From NCBI GenBank assembly GCA_002914845.1, contig JXTC01000061.1, forward strand, positions 114,541 through 178,540: a DNA stretch of 64,000 nucleotides, read 5' to 3'. Made by a program: the position numbers and the translations under genes. Shown one piece after another: positions 1 through 10,982 of this stretch. Numbering within the stretch: position 1 is the first letter of the stretch; the number at the start of each line of letters is the position of its first letter. A model generated the notes under the pieces. It ran no database searches and was not told the DNA's origin. It saw only the letters and a list, made by a program, of their open reading frames with translations. Source of the DNA: Trema orientale. Its lineage: Eukaryota; Streptophyta; Magnoliopsida; Rosales; Cannabaceae.

Positions 1-730
1 TTAGCGAAAAGAATAACCTTTGGTTTTCGATTATATTTTTAAAAAAAATCTTGTCTGTCTAATTTTAGCAAAAATATCTTGTCTTTTTAGTTATATCAAA
101 TAAAACATTTCAATCATACAATTGAATCAAATTAACTCGTGAAATAAATCAAATAAATCATTTTCTCTTAGTGATTTGAAACATTTTCTCTAAATCAAAT
201 TAACTCGTGAAATAAATCAAATAAATCATTTTCTCTTAGTGATTTGAAACATTTTCTCTTAGTGTACACTGTTTTCTTGATTTTACGAAGTTATTTACGT
301 TGACAAGTATCTCATTGGGCAAAAAATATGTCATTCTTTATTGAAAAATGTTGACTTTTTTAGTTAAAATAAATTTTTAAAAAAAATTCATAAGTATAGA
401 ATCCCTAAAAAGTAAAGTTGATTCTTAATCACGTCATATATTCGTTTATTAAATACTTGTTTTGGATTCAATTTGATTTAAGACTTTATTTGATATAATC
501 AAAAACTTAAAATTTTTATTACTAGAATTAAAAAATTCAAAATTTCATTTCTAAATTCTTATCTTTTCTTCCTTCGTTCTACATCACGTTTCACTAGAAA
601 ACTTTCAACCTACACCAACAAGAAACTCAGTATAATGCTCTGAAAAAAATAATAATATAATAACAATGATAATAAACTAGTAAAATTCAATGTTTCTTCA
701 ATTAATGTAACAAAATCATCCCACAAGTAC
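1..730. other. AT-rich intergenic sequence
   Basis: No gene is visible. The stretch is AT-rich with scattered A/T runs. Its only clear structure is a 68-bp direct tandem duplication, listed separately. It lies beyond the 3' end of the cornichon gene on the minus strand. Confidence 0.6.
125..262. repeat. 68-bp tandem duplication
   Basis: Two nearly identical copies of a unit starting aatcaaattaactcgtg lie head to tail, the first at about 125-192 and the second at about 193-262. They differ by only a few bases, so the duplication looks recent. No coding content. Confidence 0.85.
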
Positions 731-1027
731 ACAATATTAGATTCAAGGAACTAGTTAACTAGCCTAGTTAATAAAACACAATCCAGGAGCTCCCCTCAAG
801 TTTGCAGCTACAACAAAAAAACTGCAAAGTGCCACAAGTTCACACCTTAACCAACAAATGGACTTACATCCACAACTAACCAACCCTGGAACTCCCACAC
901 ACGACACTGAAGTTAGAAGGCGACATTTTATAGGAGAGGGCCAGCGTTTTGCCTGTTTACCAAGCAATAACTTAAGGCGCAACTGAATACTCCCAGTAAA
1001 CACCAACAAAGAAATCAATTATCCCCA
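731..1027 (-). other. Probable 3' UTR and flank of the cornichon gene
   Basis: This stretch directly follows the cornichon stop codon on the minus strand. It is less AT-rich than the DNA beyond it and shows no conserved protein. The 84-codon open frame in it resembles nothing recognisable and is treated as chance. The transcript end is not determined. Confidence 0.4.
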
Positions 1028-2794
1028 TTAGTCGTCATGATCTTCTAGTGCGGTTAGGATCATCCTGTAACAAAGAAGATAATTAGTGTCACACTAAGTG
1101 ATCGTCTTAAACATGGTAAAAAGAAAAAAAAGAAGCAAGAGGCTGATTTCTCGAAGTGACAATACCAAAAGATGCAAAGAAAGAGAAGGACGACGAGATA
1201 AAAGAGTTTAAAAAGCCGTTGCTTCTTTTCTTTATGGAGCATGTTGAATATCTCAGTAACATCTACCAGGTGCTGCTTTCGCATGTACCTGATAAGAACA
1301 AATAAGAGGGTGACTCCTTTATCAGGATCAAAATACTAATCAGTTAGCTTTCAGAATCTTGTGAAACCACAAGACAAGCTATTGTTCTAAGCATGACGTG
1401 TTGCATAGAAGCATATGGGATAAAAGAGAACTTACAGTTTCACATTGTAATAGAGGTATGGACCACACAATAATGACATAGCCCAATGCCCTGTTAGAAG
1501 AAAGAAGGCACACAATACTCCTTGTGTAATGAACTCTGGCAAGATCACGCTATTTACCCTTGTTGAAGAATCATAAGGATTGATATAATCAAACTCTAGA
1601 TCGGCAAGGCACATGAGCTGCAACAAATTTGATTGTGAGGTTCCATATATCATATATCTTAAATGGTAGGAAAGAGTCGTCAATATTAAGCCAACCTCAC
1701 CCTAACATGTCATCGAAGCAATTCCAAGAAAAACTTATTCACCCAAATCATTACATCCAAATCCCAGAGAAAGCTCGGCGCAAGCTTATTTCGTGTTCAA
1801 ATGGTTTACGGTATGCAAAGAGAGAATTTCAAGGCTTATAGCTCCGCAACATATAATCCAAGGGCTATTTAGGTCTTAAGTTCAACAACATAATTATGTT
1901 CAAAGTTACTACAACTCGAACAACTTGAAGGCAAGACCAGAAACCTTTCTTAATACCATTTACCATGATTGGAACAAACATTTCAACAAGTTCAAGGACA
2001 AGATGTTATCATCGTAGCAAGTTGAAAAAAGGAATCGAGTGCATGATAAATATCTCCAATAGTCATTTCAAGTTTAGTAAACTTTGTCTTCCACAATATA
2101 GGCGACAACTAAACTACAACCCAACATAGAAGATTGACAAGTACCGCAAAAAACATGACTGATTATCTAGTGAGTGCAGGCATTTGCCAGAGGAAGTCTA
2201 AAGGCTTATAAACAAAAGATATAGAGTAAGCAAAAAGTTCTGCTAATGCACCAATGGAGGTTCAAAATCTAAAAGAAAGGAAAAAAAAATGATGAAAAAT
2301 AAATTGTTGAGAAGGGGTTAAAACTCTCTATTCTCCCCAAAAATGTTCCACTAAGGTAGCTAAAGATCTCCTCATTCCAATAGACAAAATGACTGAAAAA
2401 GAAGAACCCTTTTCATTTCAAACACTCAAAAATTACGTACACACAAATAAAGACCCTTAGAAGCTACCTTTCTTTAAAACTGAATTCTTCATTTTTTTTG
2501 TTTCTCTTTTTCCTTGTTTTGGGAACAATTTCAAGAATTAACAAGTCAATAAGAACGAAAGCTGTTACAAAATTATACTACTCAGATTTTAACCTTGCCC
2601 AATTGCAAATCACGATATTGGGATAAACAAGTTCGCCGAACCCAAAATTTAAAGCTTTACGGCACACCCAGTATAAAAATACAAATAAATATTTAAAAAA
2701 AAAAAGGGGAAAAGGGATTGACCTGGTAAACGATAAGGATGAGTAGGGCAATGAGGAAGAAGAAGGAGATGAGCCAGACATAAAGATCCCCCAT
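1028..2794 (-). CDS. Cornichon family (CNIH4-like) ER cargo receptor
   Basis: Four minus-strand exons with GT-AG borders: 2794-2723, 1617-1436, 1288-1166 and 1064-1028, joining to 137 codons. The family consists of small ER-membrane proteins that help load cargo into COPII vesicles; plant members recruit transporters and other membrane proteins to ER exit sites. Residues 1-24 form a first hydrophobic segment starting MGDLYVW. The conserved loop LEFDYINPYDSS and the motif LPEFITQG follow, then GHWAMSLL and a second hydrophobic stretch, the conserved QHLVDVTEIFN, a third hydrophobic segment near residues 108-126, and an acidic tail ending EDHDD. Phases fit exactly at all three junctions and the length is normal for the family. 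The start matches the family N-terminus. The exon structure was read by eye. Confidence 0.95.
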
Positions 2795-3164
2795 GGCTCT
2801 TCTCCTTCGCCTTTCTCTGCTTCGTCAAGTTAAGCTCCAATAAGGCTCTGAGTTGAGTAAAGGTATGTACGTATGCGCGCAAGATAGCAGCCAAAATGAG
2901 GGTCCTTCCCAAAGATGCGCAGGGTGCCAAGTGCACCAAAACTGGTTCTTATGGACTGGTCCACAGCTCTTTCTGGGTCTTTACGAAAAGGATCGGAACG
3001 ATCGGGTTTTTAAGGAGCCAAGGGAAAAAGACCAAACACACAAACACAGAGCTCACAGGCCTTGACACCCTCTCTCTACAATGTGTTTTTATTTATTTAT
3101 TTATTTTTTGGAAAACAAAAGGGACAAGTTTTGAATTTTAACTAGTAATCACTAGTCACATATG

Positions 3165-3675
3165 ATACAAACAAGCGACAATCTCTCCAAAGTAATGAAG
3201 GACAAGAACCTAGGAAACCACTTCAAACTTAAAATCTCTTACAAACGACGGTGTCTCGTAAAAGTGAAAATAAAATATTTGAAGTAAACGACAATTGTTT
3301 GTAAAAACGACCATTACTATTATAAACGACACACATTATTTAAACGACAATTTCTCCTTATGACGGCAAGAAAGCGACAATAGATTCAGAATGTCTTGTG
3401 TACGACAATGATACATGAAAAAGATGACTATTAAGAGAAGCGACAATAACTCTCAGAACGACAACATATTGTAATAACGACAAAGTTTCCTACCGACGGC
3501 ACCTAGTGAAGAAACGACGATATATACAAAATCTGTATCTGTTACAAACGACAAAAACGACGGTCTATCTTCTTCTTCTTCTTTTTTTTTTTGGGGCGGG
3601 GTGGGGGGACGTTCTATCTGTAATACGACATCATCCTACAAAAATGACAATGATTTCCAAAACGACCACTGTAAG
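3165..3675 (+). repeat. Cluster of interspersed ACGACAA words
   Basis: About 17 copies of a 6-8 base word (acgaca, aacgacaa, gcgacaa, cgacgg) are spread over roughly 430-500 bp at irregular spacings of 15-40 bp, separated by unrelated AT-rich sequence. This is the pattern of subterminal repeats in CACTA (En/Spm) transposons. A cactagtcac string lies just upstream near 3151. No matching TAGTG end or TIR pair was found, so the element type is inferred. It lies upstream of the cornichon gene. Confidence 0.55.
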
Positions 3676-4328
3676 TCCTAATCAAATTTTTTTAAAATTT
3701 ATTAGATTAAAAAATAAAATAAAATAAACTAAAAAGTTTTAATTGAATTCGATCAAGAGACCGCAGAAGAAAAGCATTTGGGAATGTTGTCATATTTGAG
3801 TCCATTGAGAACCAAACCGTTGCAAAATTTGGCTCTTTCTTCTTTATGTTTTCTTTTCTTCTTTTGAAAAAAAAAAAAAGAAGAAAAAGAAAGAAAAAAT
3901 TAATTAATGAAATGTTGCAAAGTGAAAAAAGAAGGGGATCATTAATTTCCTTTTAAAACGTCAGATTAGATCTAGGCTACATAATAATGTTCGACAGAGA
4001 GAGACAGAACATTTTTTCTTCTCTCCCGCCTGCAATTTTATTTGTTTTTTTTTTTTTTTCTTTTGAGAGGACTGTTTTGTTTTTGTTTTTAAAAGTATAA
4101 AAGATAAGAATTTCAACTTTAGGATTTTATTTTATTTTTTTTTCCCCACCTACACAACTACTAAGCTTATCAAAAAAGGAACATGACGGTGACAAAATAG
4201 ATATTACTCTTGGAGATAAGATGATACCCCTAAAATGTTCGGTGCCACTAGATGACTAGGAAAATTGGAAAGTACACGAGGATTACATAACATATTACTA
4301 GAATTATAATATTGAATTAATTAAAGAG
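3676..4328. other. AT-rich spacer between the cornichon and first DUF7054 genes
   Basis: No gene is seen. The sequence holds several poly-A/T and polypurine/polypyrimidine runs, including a long T run near 4046-4062. The right-hand part next to 4329 is probably the 3' UTR of the DUF7054 gene on the minus strand. Confidence 0.5.
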
Positions 4329-5203
4329 CTACAACAACAAATCCATCAACTTTGTCAATGGCAATATTAACGAGTTTGCTTCATCAGAGCAAGAACATTT
4401 GACAGTGGAGCTGACTCGCTTCGAGCACAAGAAGAAATTCCTCGACCCCAAGTTTATCAACTTCTCATCTCTCCTCAAACCTGCACAAATATACATAAAT
4501 GTAAGTATAATGTAAAATATCCATGTTAAAAAAGCATAGTCTAGTAGTCACGTTAGAAAAGAAGAGAGTTACCACAATAGTACTCTTCATACGTTAATAT
4601 AGTGTGTCTTTTTTTTTCTTTTTTTTTTTTTTTTGGAAAAAAAGAAAAAGCAAGGTAACTAGCTTGTTACGCAAATGAAACTCTATATAGAGATTATGAT
4701 GTTTTAATTATTTATCATTGCATAGACTTAATTACAATTTTACAAACAATAAAATATATGAGGTTGTCTAGCCCAAGTTACGTGACGTCACGTAGTGGTA
4801 GGTACTACTTACTCTCCAAGCTAAATTGCGAGTAGTGAAGCTCAAAACGGTGCGGATCAGCCTCTCGCAGCAGAGGCCTCCTCCTCTCCCCGACGTAAAT
4901 CTCCACCGCCGCCTTCACCAAATCGCCGACACTGTTCTCCGACGACATCACCACCTGAACCGGCCCCAGGCTCCTCTCGATCGTCACGTTCAGAAGCAGT
5001 TTCGTCAGCCGCCGTGCCCCGCCGCCGTTCGCCGTCGCCGGCGGCGCCAGTTTCCCGGCCGGGACGGAGAGGATTCCTCCGGGGCGGCGAACTAGGTCGA
5101 CGGAGCTTCTCTCAGGCGGGAACGTGAGGAGCGGCCTCTCGGAGCTCGGATGAGCCGCCCTGCCGGAGAATTGCCTCCGGTGAATCGAAGATCGAGGAAT
5201 CAT
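4329..5203 (-). CDS. DUF7054 protein, At4g22758-like, short paralog
   Basis: Two exons on the minus strand, 5203-4813 and 4480-4329. The donor is GA|GTAAGT and the acceptor GCAG|GTTTG, giving 180 aa. The function of the family is unknown. The first ~65 residues are low-complexity and rich in Arg, Pro and Ser. The conserved ubiquitin-like-sized DUF7054 core starts near residue 66 (LTKLLLNVTIE, then SLGPVQVV) and runs through FELHYSQFSLE and the second-exon KLINLGSRNFFLC. The intron falls at the same codon as in the longer paralog at 12.1-14.1 kb (after FSL-E/Q, phase 1), which supports the model and common descent. The N-terminal [13 protein letters not shown] motif of the paralog is missing and the C-terminus is shorter. 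The first exon is GC-rich, unlike its surroundings. Confidence 0.85.
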
Positions 5204-6390
5204 ACTGATGAGTATCTTCGTTGTTAGGTTTCAATTCTCAGAGAAAACAAATTAATAAAAAATATATAAAAAAAATTGGGGAAGAAGAAGATATTGGCGG
5301 TTCGAGAAAGGTGGAGCGGTTTGAGATTTTTTTTTTTTTTTTTGGTGTGTGACTGCGTTGAAGGCGATTGGGTTTGTCAATATCAATATTCAGAAGCGAC
5401 CAAAAATTCGAAAAACAGAGAGAGCGCGAAGCTTCGTAGAAAGTGGTGGAGTTCGAAAGTGGCCCTGGAGGTTCAACTTATTTACAGAATGATAATGTTG
5501 AATGCCACTGGAAGCACAAATTGACAAATGGTAAGTTTCGGGAGTTTGATAGAATTTCGGCCGTATATGTTTACGAAAGGAATGTTACCATGGGTGATCA
5601 AAGTGAGCTACATATATAGAACAAGGAGCTGTCCTATTTTCATACGTGTCACATCACATATTTTTCAATTGACCAATGCTAAAAGGGGCAAGATACGTAC
5701 GTACAAATTAGCTTAATTGTTTGGTTTTGATATTGCTTTGAAACGTTGTATTTCTCTATTGGGTGCCTAATGCATGTGTTTTGCTTTACCCAATTACCTT
5801 GATAAATAATATAGTACAATGTTTCGGCTTTTTTTTTTTTAAAAAAAATTCTATCTAGCGAATGTATTTATTTATAATTGTGCACTTTTTAATGTGAGAA
5901 TTGTGTCCCAATACTACAAATCCGATTAGAATATGACGTTTAAACACACCATGAATGAATGTCTTCTTTAGTCCTACCTAGATTTTTTGGTTGGTTTATG
6001 CAAACAAAACAATATTAGTGATCTCAGAAATTGCTTTTAACTTTGTGTGTTTACGTTGTGTGTATGTATGCAATAGGAAGATATGGTGATAGTCACGTTA
6101 TAGAATACTAGAGAAGAAAGCAACTTGCTATGTGTGCGTGACGTAGAACAATCCAGCGAAAAAGCAATCATACTCACCCAAAAAAAAAAAAAAAAAAAAA
6201 AAACAAAATTAGGAGAGAAAGACATGAATAAAGATTTGGAACGCATATACAACACTAGTCTACTTCGTGGTTTCGTTGTGCTTGCTGGCTTTTGGTTTGA
6301 AAAAGAAAAAGGGTGATGTAGGGGAGCACCACTTTTATAAAGTAACTGCTAATGCTTGCGATTGATGTCATGACTCATGCATAACGGTAA

Positions 6391-6575
6391 CAAATTAAAT
6401 AAGGTGAAAAATGGTAACCTCGTTGTCTTTTTACACTTCATTTTAGTAGTTCTGTTTTTTTTTTTTTTTTTTTTTTCAAACTNATTAAATAAGGTGAAAA
6501 ATGGTAACCTCGTTGTCTCTTTTTACACTTCATTTTAGTAGTTCTGTTTTTTTTTTTTTTTTTTTTCAAACTCTT
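6391..6575. repeat. ~90-bp direct duplication around an N (possible assembly join)
   Basis: The segment from attaaataaggtgaaaaat to the poly-T run and tcaaact occurs twice, at about 6395-6482 and 6484-6572, nearly identically. The single ambiguous base at 6483 lies exactly at the junction. This is what two overlapping contig ends joined without merging would give, although a real tandem duplication is possible. Confidence 0.75.
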
Positions 6576-6709
6576 CGTAGCTAAATGGCCGTGTTACAAC
6601 TGATATATTAAATTCACTTTATTACTTTGAATGTATAATAGATTTTATAATACTTAAAAAAATGGACATTTATTTTAAAAGTGCCCGAAATTCGGCCATT
6701 TTGGTAAGG

Positions 6710-6839
6710 CAGAATGAATGAATGGCCTAACCAATTTGAGGTCCAAAATAATGCGGCTGAGAGAGTGCGGACGGTAGGCCCATTAGAATGTCCCCTTTAC
6801 TGGAACTGGAAGAATGCATTGTACATAATATATGTTAGT

Positions 6840-6870
<31 letters not shown>

Positions 6871-6962
6871 TTATGTTAGTATGGTACTCTTATGTTGGGT
6901 AAAATATTGGGTAGCCAATTATGAAGCACGTTGTAGTTGTGGACGTAGAAGATGAGCACGTG
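6710..6962. repeat. Segmental direct repeat, left copy
   Basis: Similar to 10741-10982. Shared blocks occur in the same order: ggcagaatga, cctaaccaatttgaggtcc, aaaataatg, aatgtcccctttactgga, tacataatatatg, gccaatt..gaagcac, and gtagttgt..gacgtaagaagatgag. The copies differ by small indels and homopolymer runs, and their flanks are unrelated. Confidence 0.75.
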
Positions 6963-8179
6963 GCCATTGCTTGTCAACATGCATGCTAAGTCAACTTATC
7001 AACCTTTCATTTGGAAACCGTCAGCTCATCATCTCTTTCTTCCAGCGTCAACACCGGAGCAGGTAGCCATCACCACCCGAGCAAGGCATCACCGTCGGAG
7101 AAGCATGGAACACCTCACGAGCATTCTCCATATTTTCAATCTCCCCATCTTCAGGCGAACTCGTAAGTTTGACTCGATTTAATCCAGAATTCATATTTAA
7201 TAAAGGGTAAATTGGTCATTTCTTACAAGAAATGTATAAATTTGCAAATACCTTTAGGCTAGTTCTATTGGTGGGCTTATTTCGCTCCTACAGGTAAGAG
7301 GCGTATTTTACTAGATTTAAATTAATTTATTAGTTAAAATATGAGGTTAGTGTAAAGTTGTTTGTATCATATAAAACTCTTGAATATATTCATAAACCAA
7401 AAAAAAAAAAAAAGAAAAGGAAGAAGCTTTAGGAAGAAAACGTAGATTTAAGTCAAAATTAATGTAATTGTCTTCACAATGAAATAATATTATTTCTAAC
7501 AAATGGATTTTTCTCAGAATCAGAATGGGATGACAATTAGGTTTTTTTTTTTTTCCTTTAGTAAAAGGCTGGATTTGTCTAAGAATAGGACGATAATTAG
7601 GATTTTTTTTCCTTTAGTAAAAGGTAATTAGTTTTTTTGGATTCGGATATTTATTGATGCCATGTTTTATTAAAAATAGATTTGTTATTAAACGGCTAAA
7701 TTAAACAGAACCGTCATAAAAAAAATTAATACGGTTGAGTTAAAACCATAATTCTAACTATGCATCACTAATCTTCTTTACCAAATGATATAAATCAGAT
7801 GGTTAATATACCCCTTCTACTTGTAGGAGGGAAATTAGCCCATTTACAATAGAATCCTCTGCCTTTAATATGAAGATATAATTTTACATAAGTTACAAAT
7901 ATAAAAATGTCATAACTTTTTTTCTTTATTCTCTATAATTAAGGGTGCAAATTAATGATGGCAGTGGCTACTCCTTTATCTACTTTTTCCTTTTTTTAAT
8001 TTCTCTACTTAGATCTTCTCAAAAGCAGTTAGGGTTATAGTAAAAGTTACTTCTCTTTTCGTTAACATGTTTCTTTTTTATTCAAAACTTTCGACATGTT
8101 CAAATGCTACTATATACTTTACTTAGATAAAAGTTCAATCAGCTTCAATTGTTAGGTTAATTGTTATTGACTCGTTTTA

Positions 8180-8850
8180 TTTAATTCTGCAATTCCTCAA
8201 AAACTCAAAGAAGATCAACTGAGTGAACGATATCCCAAAGCAAGAGCATACCTGAAAAGTAGAGGAGATTTCCCATTTCTTTTTCGGCCAGATAAAGTCA
8301 ACCTACGTCTTCAGGTAATGATTTCATGCTTGCTATTCATCCAAAAAATAGATTCCATACTGGCTTCTGCTAGACATAATGTTTCATTTTTAAGTAGAAG
8401 ACATGTATTTCACCTCATGTCAACAATTTAACAGCTACATTTTAAGACGAGTTGGTGTCGAAGCTCGACCAGATTTGATCAGAAGTACACCCAAGGAAGG
8501 TAATGGTGGGAGTCCTAGCGAGAAAAATGACAAAAGGAAAGATCCCGATGATCCATCCAAGGATGTCAACGGAAGCTCAGAACCAACCCCTCCTCAACCC
8601 AAAAATCTGGAACTTCATTAATGAAGGCAAGATCATTTTCTTAGCTAGTGGATTCTTGAATACTCAACATACTGTGCCTGCTCGAATCCTCCTGCCACTC
8701 ACTTGGGAGACAGTTGTTCTTCATTTGCTGCCACTTTATGTGGGATTGTTGTGCACTATTTTGAAGCATAGTTGGAAATGTGGACAAGCTGTGTAAACTG
8801 GGAGATTGTCGTTTGTGCAAGTTATAGAAACACATTGTTCCCATGTTGAG
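8180..8850 (+). pseudogene. Maspardin (SPG21-like alpha/beta hydrolase) 3' fragment
   Basis: Only the last two exons and the 3' UTR of a plant maspardin-like gene are recognisable. The exon ending at 8314 reads AIPQKLKEDQLSERYPKAR then YLKSRGDFPFLFRPDKVNL, with a good GT donor. After a short intron ending ttaacag at 8433, the next exon encodes RRVGVEARPDLIRSTPKEG and an acidic/Ser-rich tail (DPDDPSKD) ending at 8621. Spliced in phase, the second exon has one extra T near 8441 (ctacatttTaagacga instead of the family's LHLRR), which breaks the frame. The N-terminal hydrolase domain with its catalytic residues is absent for kilobases upstream. Maspardin acts in endosomal sorting in animals; the plant role is unclear. 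This copy should not make a functional protein. Confidence 0.8.
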
Positions 8851-9012
8851 TCTTTGTTGTTAGCCTTTAAGTCTCTTTGCACATTTGGCATTTATACTTT
8901 GTTCTCACTCTAACGAATCCTCACTAGCATTCTCAAGATGATTCGAAGCAAGTTCATCACTAGCTTTATTATGTGCAAATATATCTGCACAACTTCAATA
9001 ATTTAGTCAAAA

Positions 9013-9609
9013 TTAGATATGTCAATGTGGGCCAGATTTTGTAAGCTGACCCACATTCTGAGGAAAAAGCACAGTACTGGCCCAGCCTGATCCATATTAA
9101 TGTAGACTTGGGCCGGTTCGTTACATATAGTAAGTATCGGATTTGGCCTAAGTAATAGGCCCATTGGCCCGGCCCGGCCCACATTTAGTCATTTTATATA
9201 ATATTTTGAATATATTTCTTAATTAAAAATTTAAAACATCTTAATTAAATATTTTCATTTATATATTTTTAATGTTATTTATTTTCTTATTTTTGTTTAT
9301 TTTTAATTTATTCAAATTTAAAAGAATATAAATGTGTTTTAGGCCTATATTTTAGCCCATCTAACCACATATTTGATATTTTAAAGCATAGAACAATAAA
9401 TAAATTAGACACAGATTCGGTCCACATAGGAACGACCCACTTAGACTCGCATAAAATGTGGGCTAGACCTATAGGCCATACTGAGATTCTTAATAAGAAT
9501 ATGTGTCAGCCCGGCCTGGCACACATTTTAAGCGGGTTGGGCCTAGGCCTGGTATAAAATCCGTGTGAGCTTATCAAGTATGGGTTGGCCAGGCCTATTT
9601 TATATCTAT
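9013..9609. mobile_element. hAT-type non-autonomous element (copy 1)
   Basis: A ~597-bp element without coding capacity. Flanking 8-bp direct repeats are agtcaaaa at 9005-9012 and agtcaaat at 9610-9617 (7 of 8 match). The ends are imperfect inverted repeats: ttagatatgtcaatgtggg on the left, and the reverse complement of cctattttatatctat on the right. The interior is rich in ggccc/gggcc words and has an AT-rich core. It shares this body with the element at 20326-20871. An 8-bp duplication is the hAT signature. Confidence 0.8.
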
Positions 9610-9617
9610 AGTCAAAT

Positions 9618-10430
9618 TGTAAAGAATTTTCCATATTTAGACATTTAATTTCGATTAAAGCTCTTAAATAATTTTTTTTTAAAATCTGACGTCAAAAAAA
9701 CATTTTAAATTGCCCAAAAACTTCAAATCTTCATTTTATTTGAAAAAAAAAAAAAAAAAGGAAAGCACTCTTAGGGTGGGGATACAAAACTTTGATTAAA
9801 GAGAAAGTTATTTATTCACATAGCCATTTTAAAATTAAAGGTTCGTAAGAAGGGTAAAATTGAAAAAAAATACTCTAATAAATACTCTAGGAAAAAGCAC
9901 ATAAATACTCATTTTACTTTTATTTCCCCAGGAAGTGTGTTTTTACTCTCTTTTTTTTATATAGAAATGTATACCGCAAATATTTTTAAATGTATGATAT
10001 ATATCGTTATATACTTCTTACAAATAAAAATTATGTAAAAATTGGCATACATTTCAAAACATATACTATAGATATAAATTTAGATCATAAATATAAGCCG
10101 TAAGTAGAAATTTATATGATAAATATATACCACGCATATTTTATACATTTAATATTACCTTTAAAAACAGGTATTTTTAAAATGAAATAAAGAAAAGGGT
10201 ATTCGTGAAATATACAAGGCACAAAAACAGGGATTGGTGTAAATTTCTCTCCTTTCTCTAGAAAAGCCGTAATTGAACAATCTTTGTTGTATGACTTAGC
10301 CGAGATTCTCTCTTCTCTTCCGTTCCGCCCTCTCCTTTTAGGATTCAGGGAGTGCAATGCAAGCATAAAGAGCAGTAAGAAAAGTGAAGGAGGAGAAGAG
10401 AAGAAGGTGAGCCAATAAGGACCTGATTTG
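9618..10430. other. AT-rich intergenic sequence with a TATACATTTC-type repeat
   Basis: No gene. Between about 9890 and 10210 lies an AT-rich sequence with repeated tatacattt/aaatgtata words. It resembles sequence at 34360-34620 and 44560-45000 and is probably a dispersed non-autonomous element whose ends I could not define. Confidence 0.4.
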
Positions 10431-10439
10431 ATTTATGCT

Positions 10440-10697
10440 TTGCTCGACAATGTTTGTGGAGTCAATCTCTCTTTTCTACCCGTCAAAGAAGTAGTTTGTA
10501 CCTCTGCATTGTCCAAGGCTTGGCCTTAGTTATGGCATGACAATGGCAACTTTAAGCTCACTAAATCTAGCGGAAGATTTACTTATTTTGACGGAGATTG
10601 GATCCAGAAGAAGGAAAACAAGTTTTCGGTGTTGGCCTATACTTTTGATTATTCACAACTTGATGGTATTAATGGGATGAATCAATGTGTACTGTGA
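10440..10697 (+). pseudogene. F-box protein gene fragment (F-box/LRR-FBD type)
   Basis: Frame 10440-10697 reads LLDNVCGVNLSFLPVKEVVC followed by TSALSKAWP, a stop, then LWHDNGNFKL and about 50 more residues. SFLPVKxxxxTSxLSKxW is the hallmark of plant F-box motifs. The family's SCF ubiquitin-ligase adaptors continue RYLWxxxxNLxF, as here. The in-frame TAG after AWP, the degenerate start of the F-box and the lack of downstream LRR/FBD sequence make it a short dead remnant. It abuts the right copy of the segmental repeat. Confidence 0.7.
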
Positions 10698-10740
10698 AAA
10701 GAAGTAAGGTCATAGTGCTTGACTTACGCTTCTAATTTAA

Positions 10741-10982
10741 AGGGCAGAATGACCTAACCAATTTTTTTTTTTTTTTGAAAGAAAAATGACCTAACCAATT
10801 TGAGGTCCAAAATAATGGAGCATTTAGAATGCCCCTTTTCTGGAAGACTGCACACTACATATAATATATTACATTAGTTCTTTTTTGTTGGTAAAAATTG
10901 AAATATTAGGCAGCCAATTTTGAAGCACATTGTTGTTGTAGTTGTAGTTGTAGACGTAAGAAGATGAGTACTTATACTGCTG
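10741..10982. repeat. Segmental direct repeat, right copy
   Basis: Right-hand partner of 6710-6962, same orientation, ~4 kb apart. Within it the string atgacctaaccaatt occurs twice around a poly-T run. Confidence 0.75.

Larger units (their letters stand above)
5204..8160. other. Intergenic region, no intact gene
   Basis: The leader and promoter of the short DUF7054 gene probably occupy the first few hundred bases. The rest is AT-rich with long homopolymers (5322-5343, 6180-6203, 6842-6867). It contains a ~90-bp direct duplication with an ambiguous base, and the left copy of a segmental repeat at 6710-6962. An open frame at 6952-7182 on the plus strand could be mistaken for a first exon, but it matches no family I know. 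Confidence 0.5.

Noticed and set aside
3146-3510. A complete small CACTA element from cactagtcac (3151) to cctagtg (3507)
   Set aside because: The flanking 3-mers do not match, the inner ends are not inverted repeats, and the word cluster continues past the supposed right end.
6952-7182. A 76-codon plus-strand ORF that could be a first exon
   Set aside because: No recognisable domain, no continuing exon found, and it starts inside the end of the segmental repeat.
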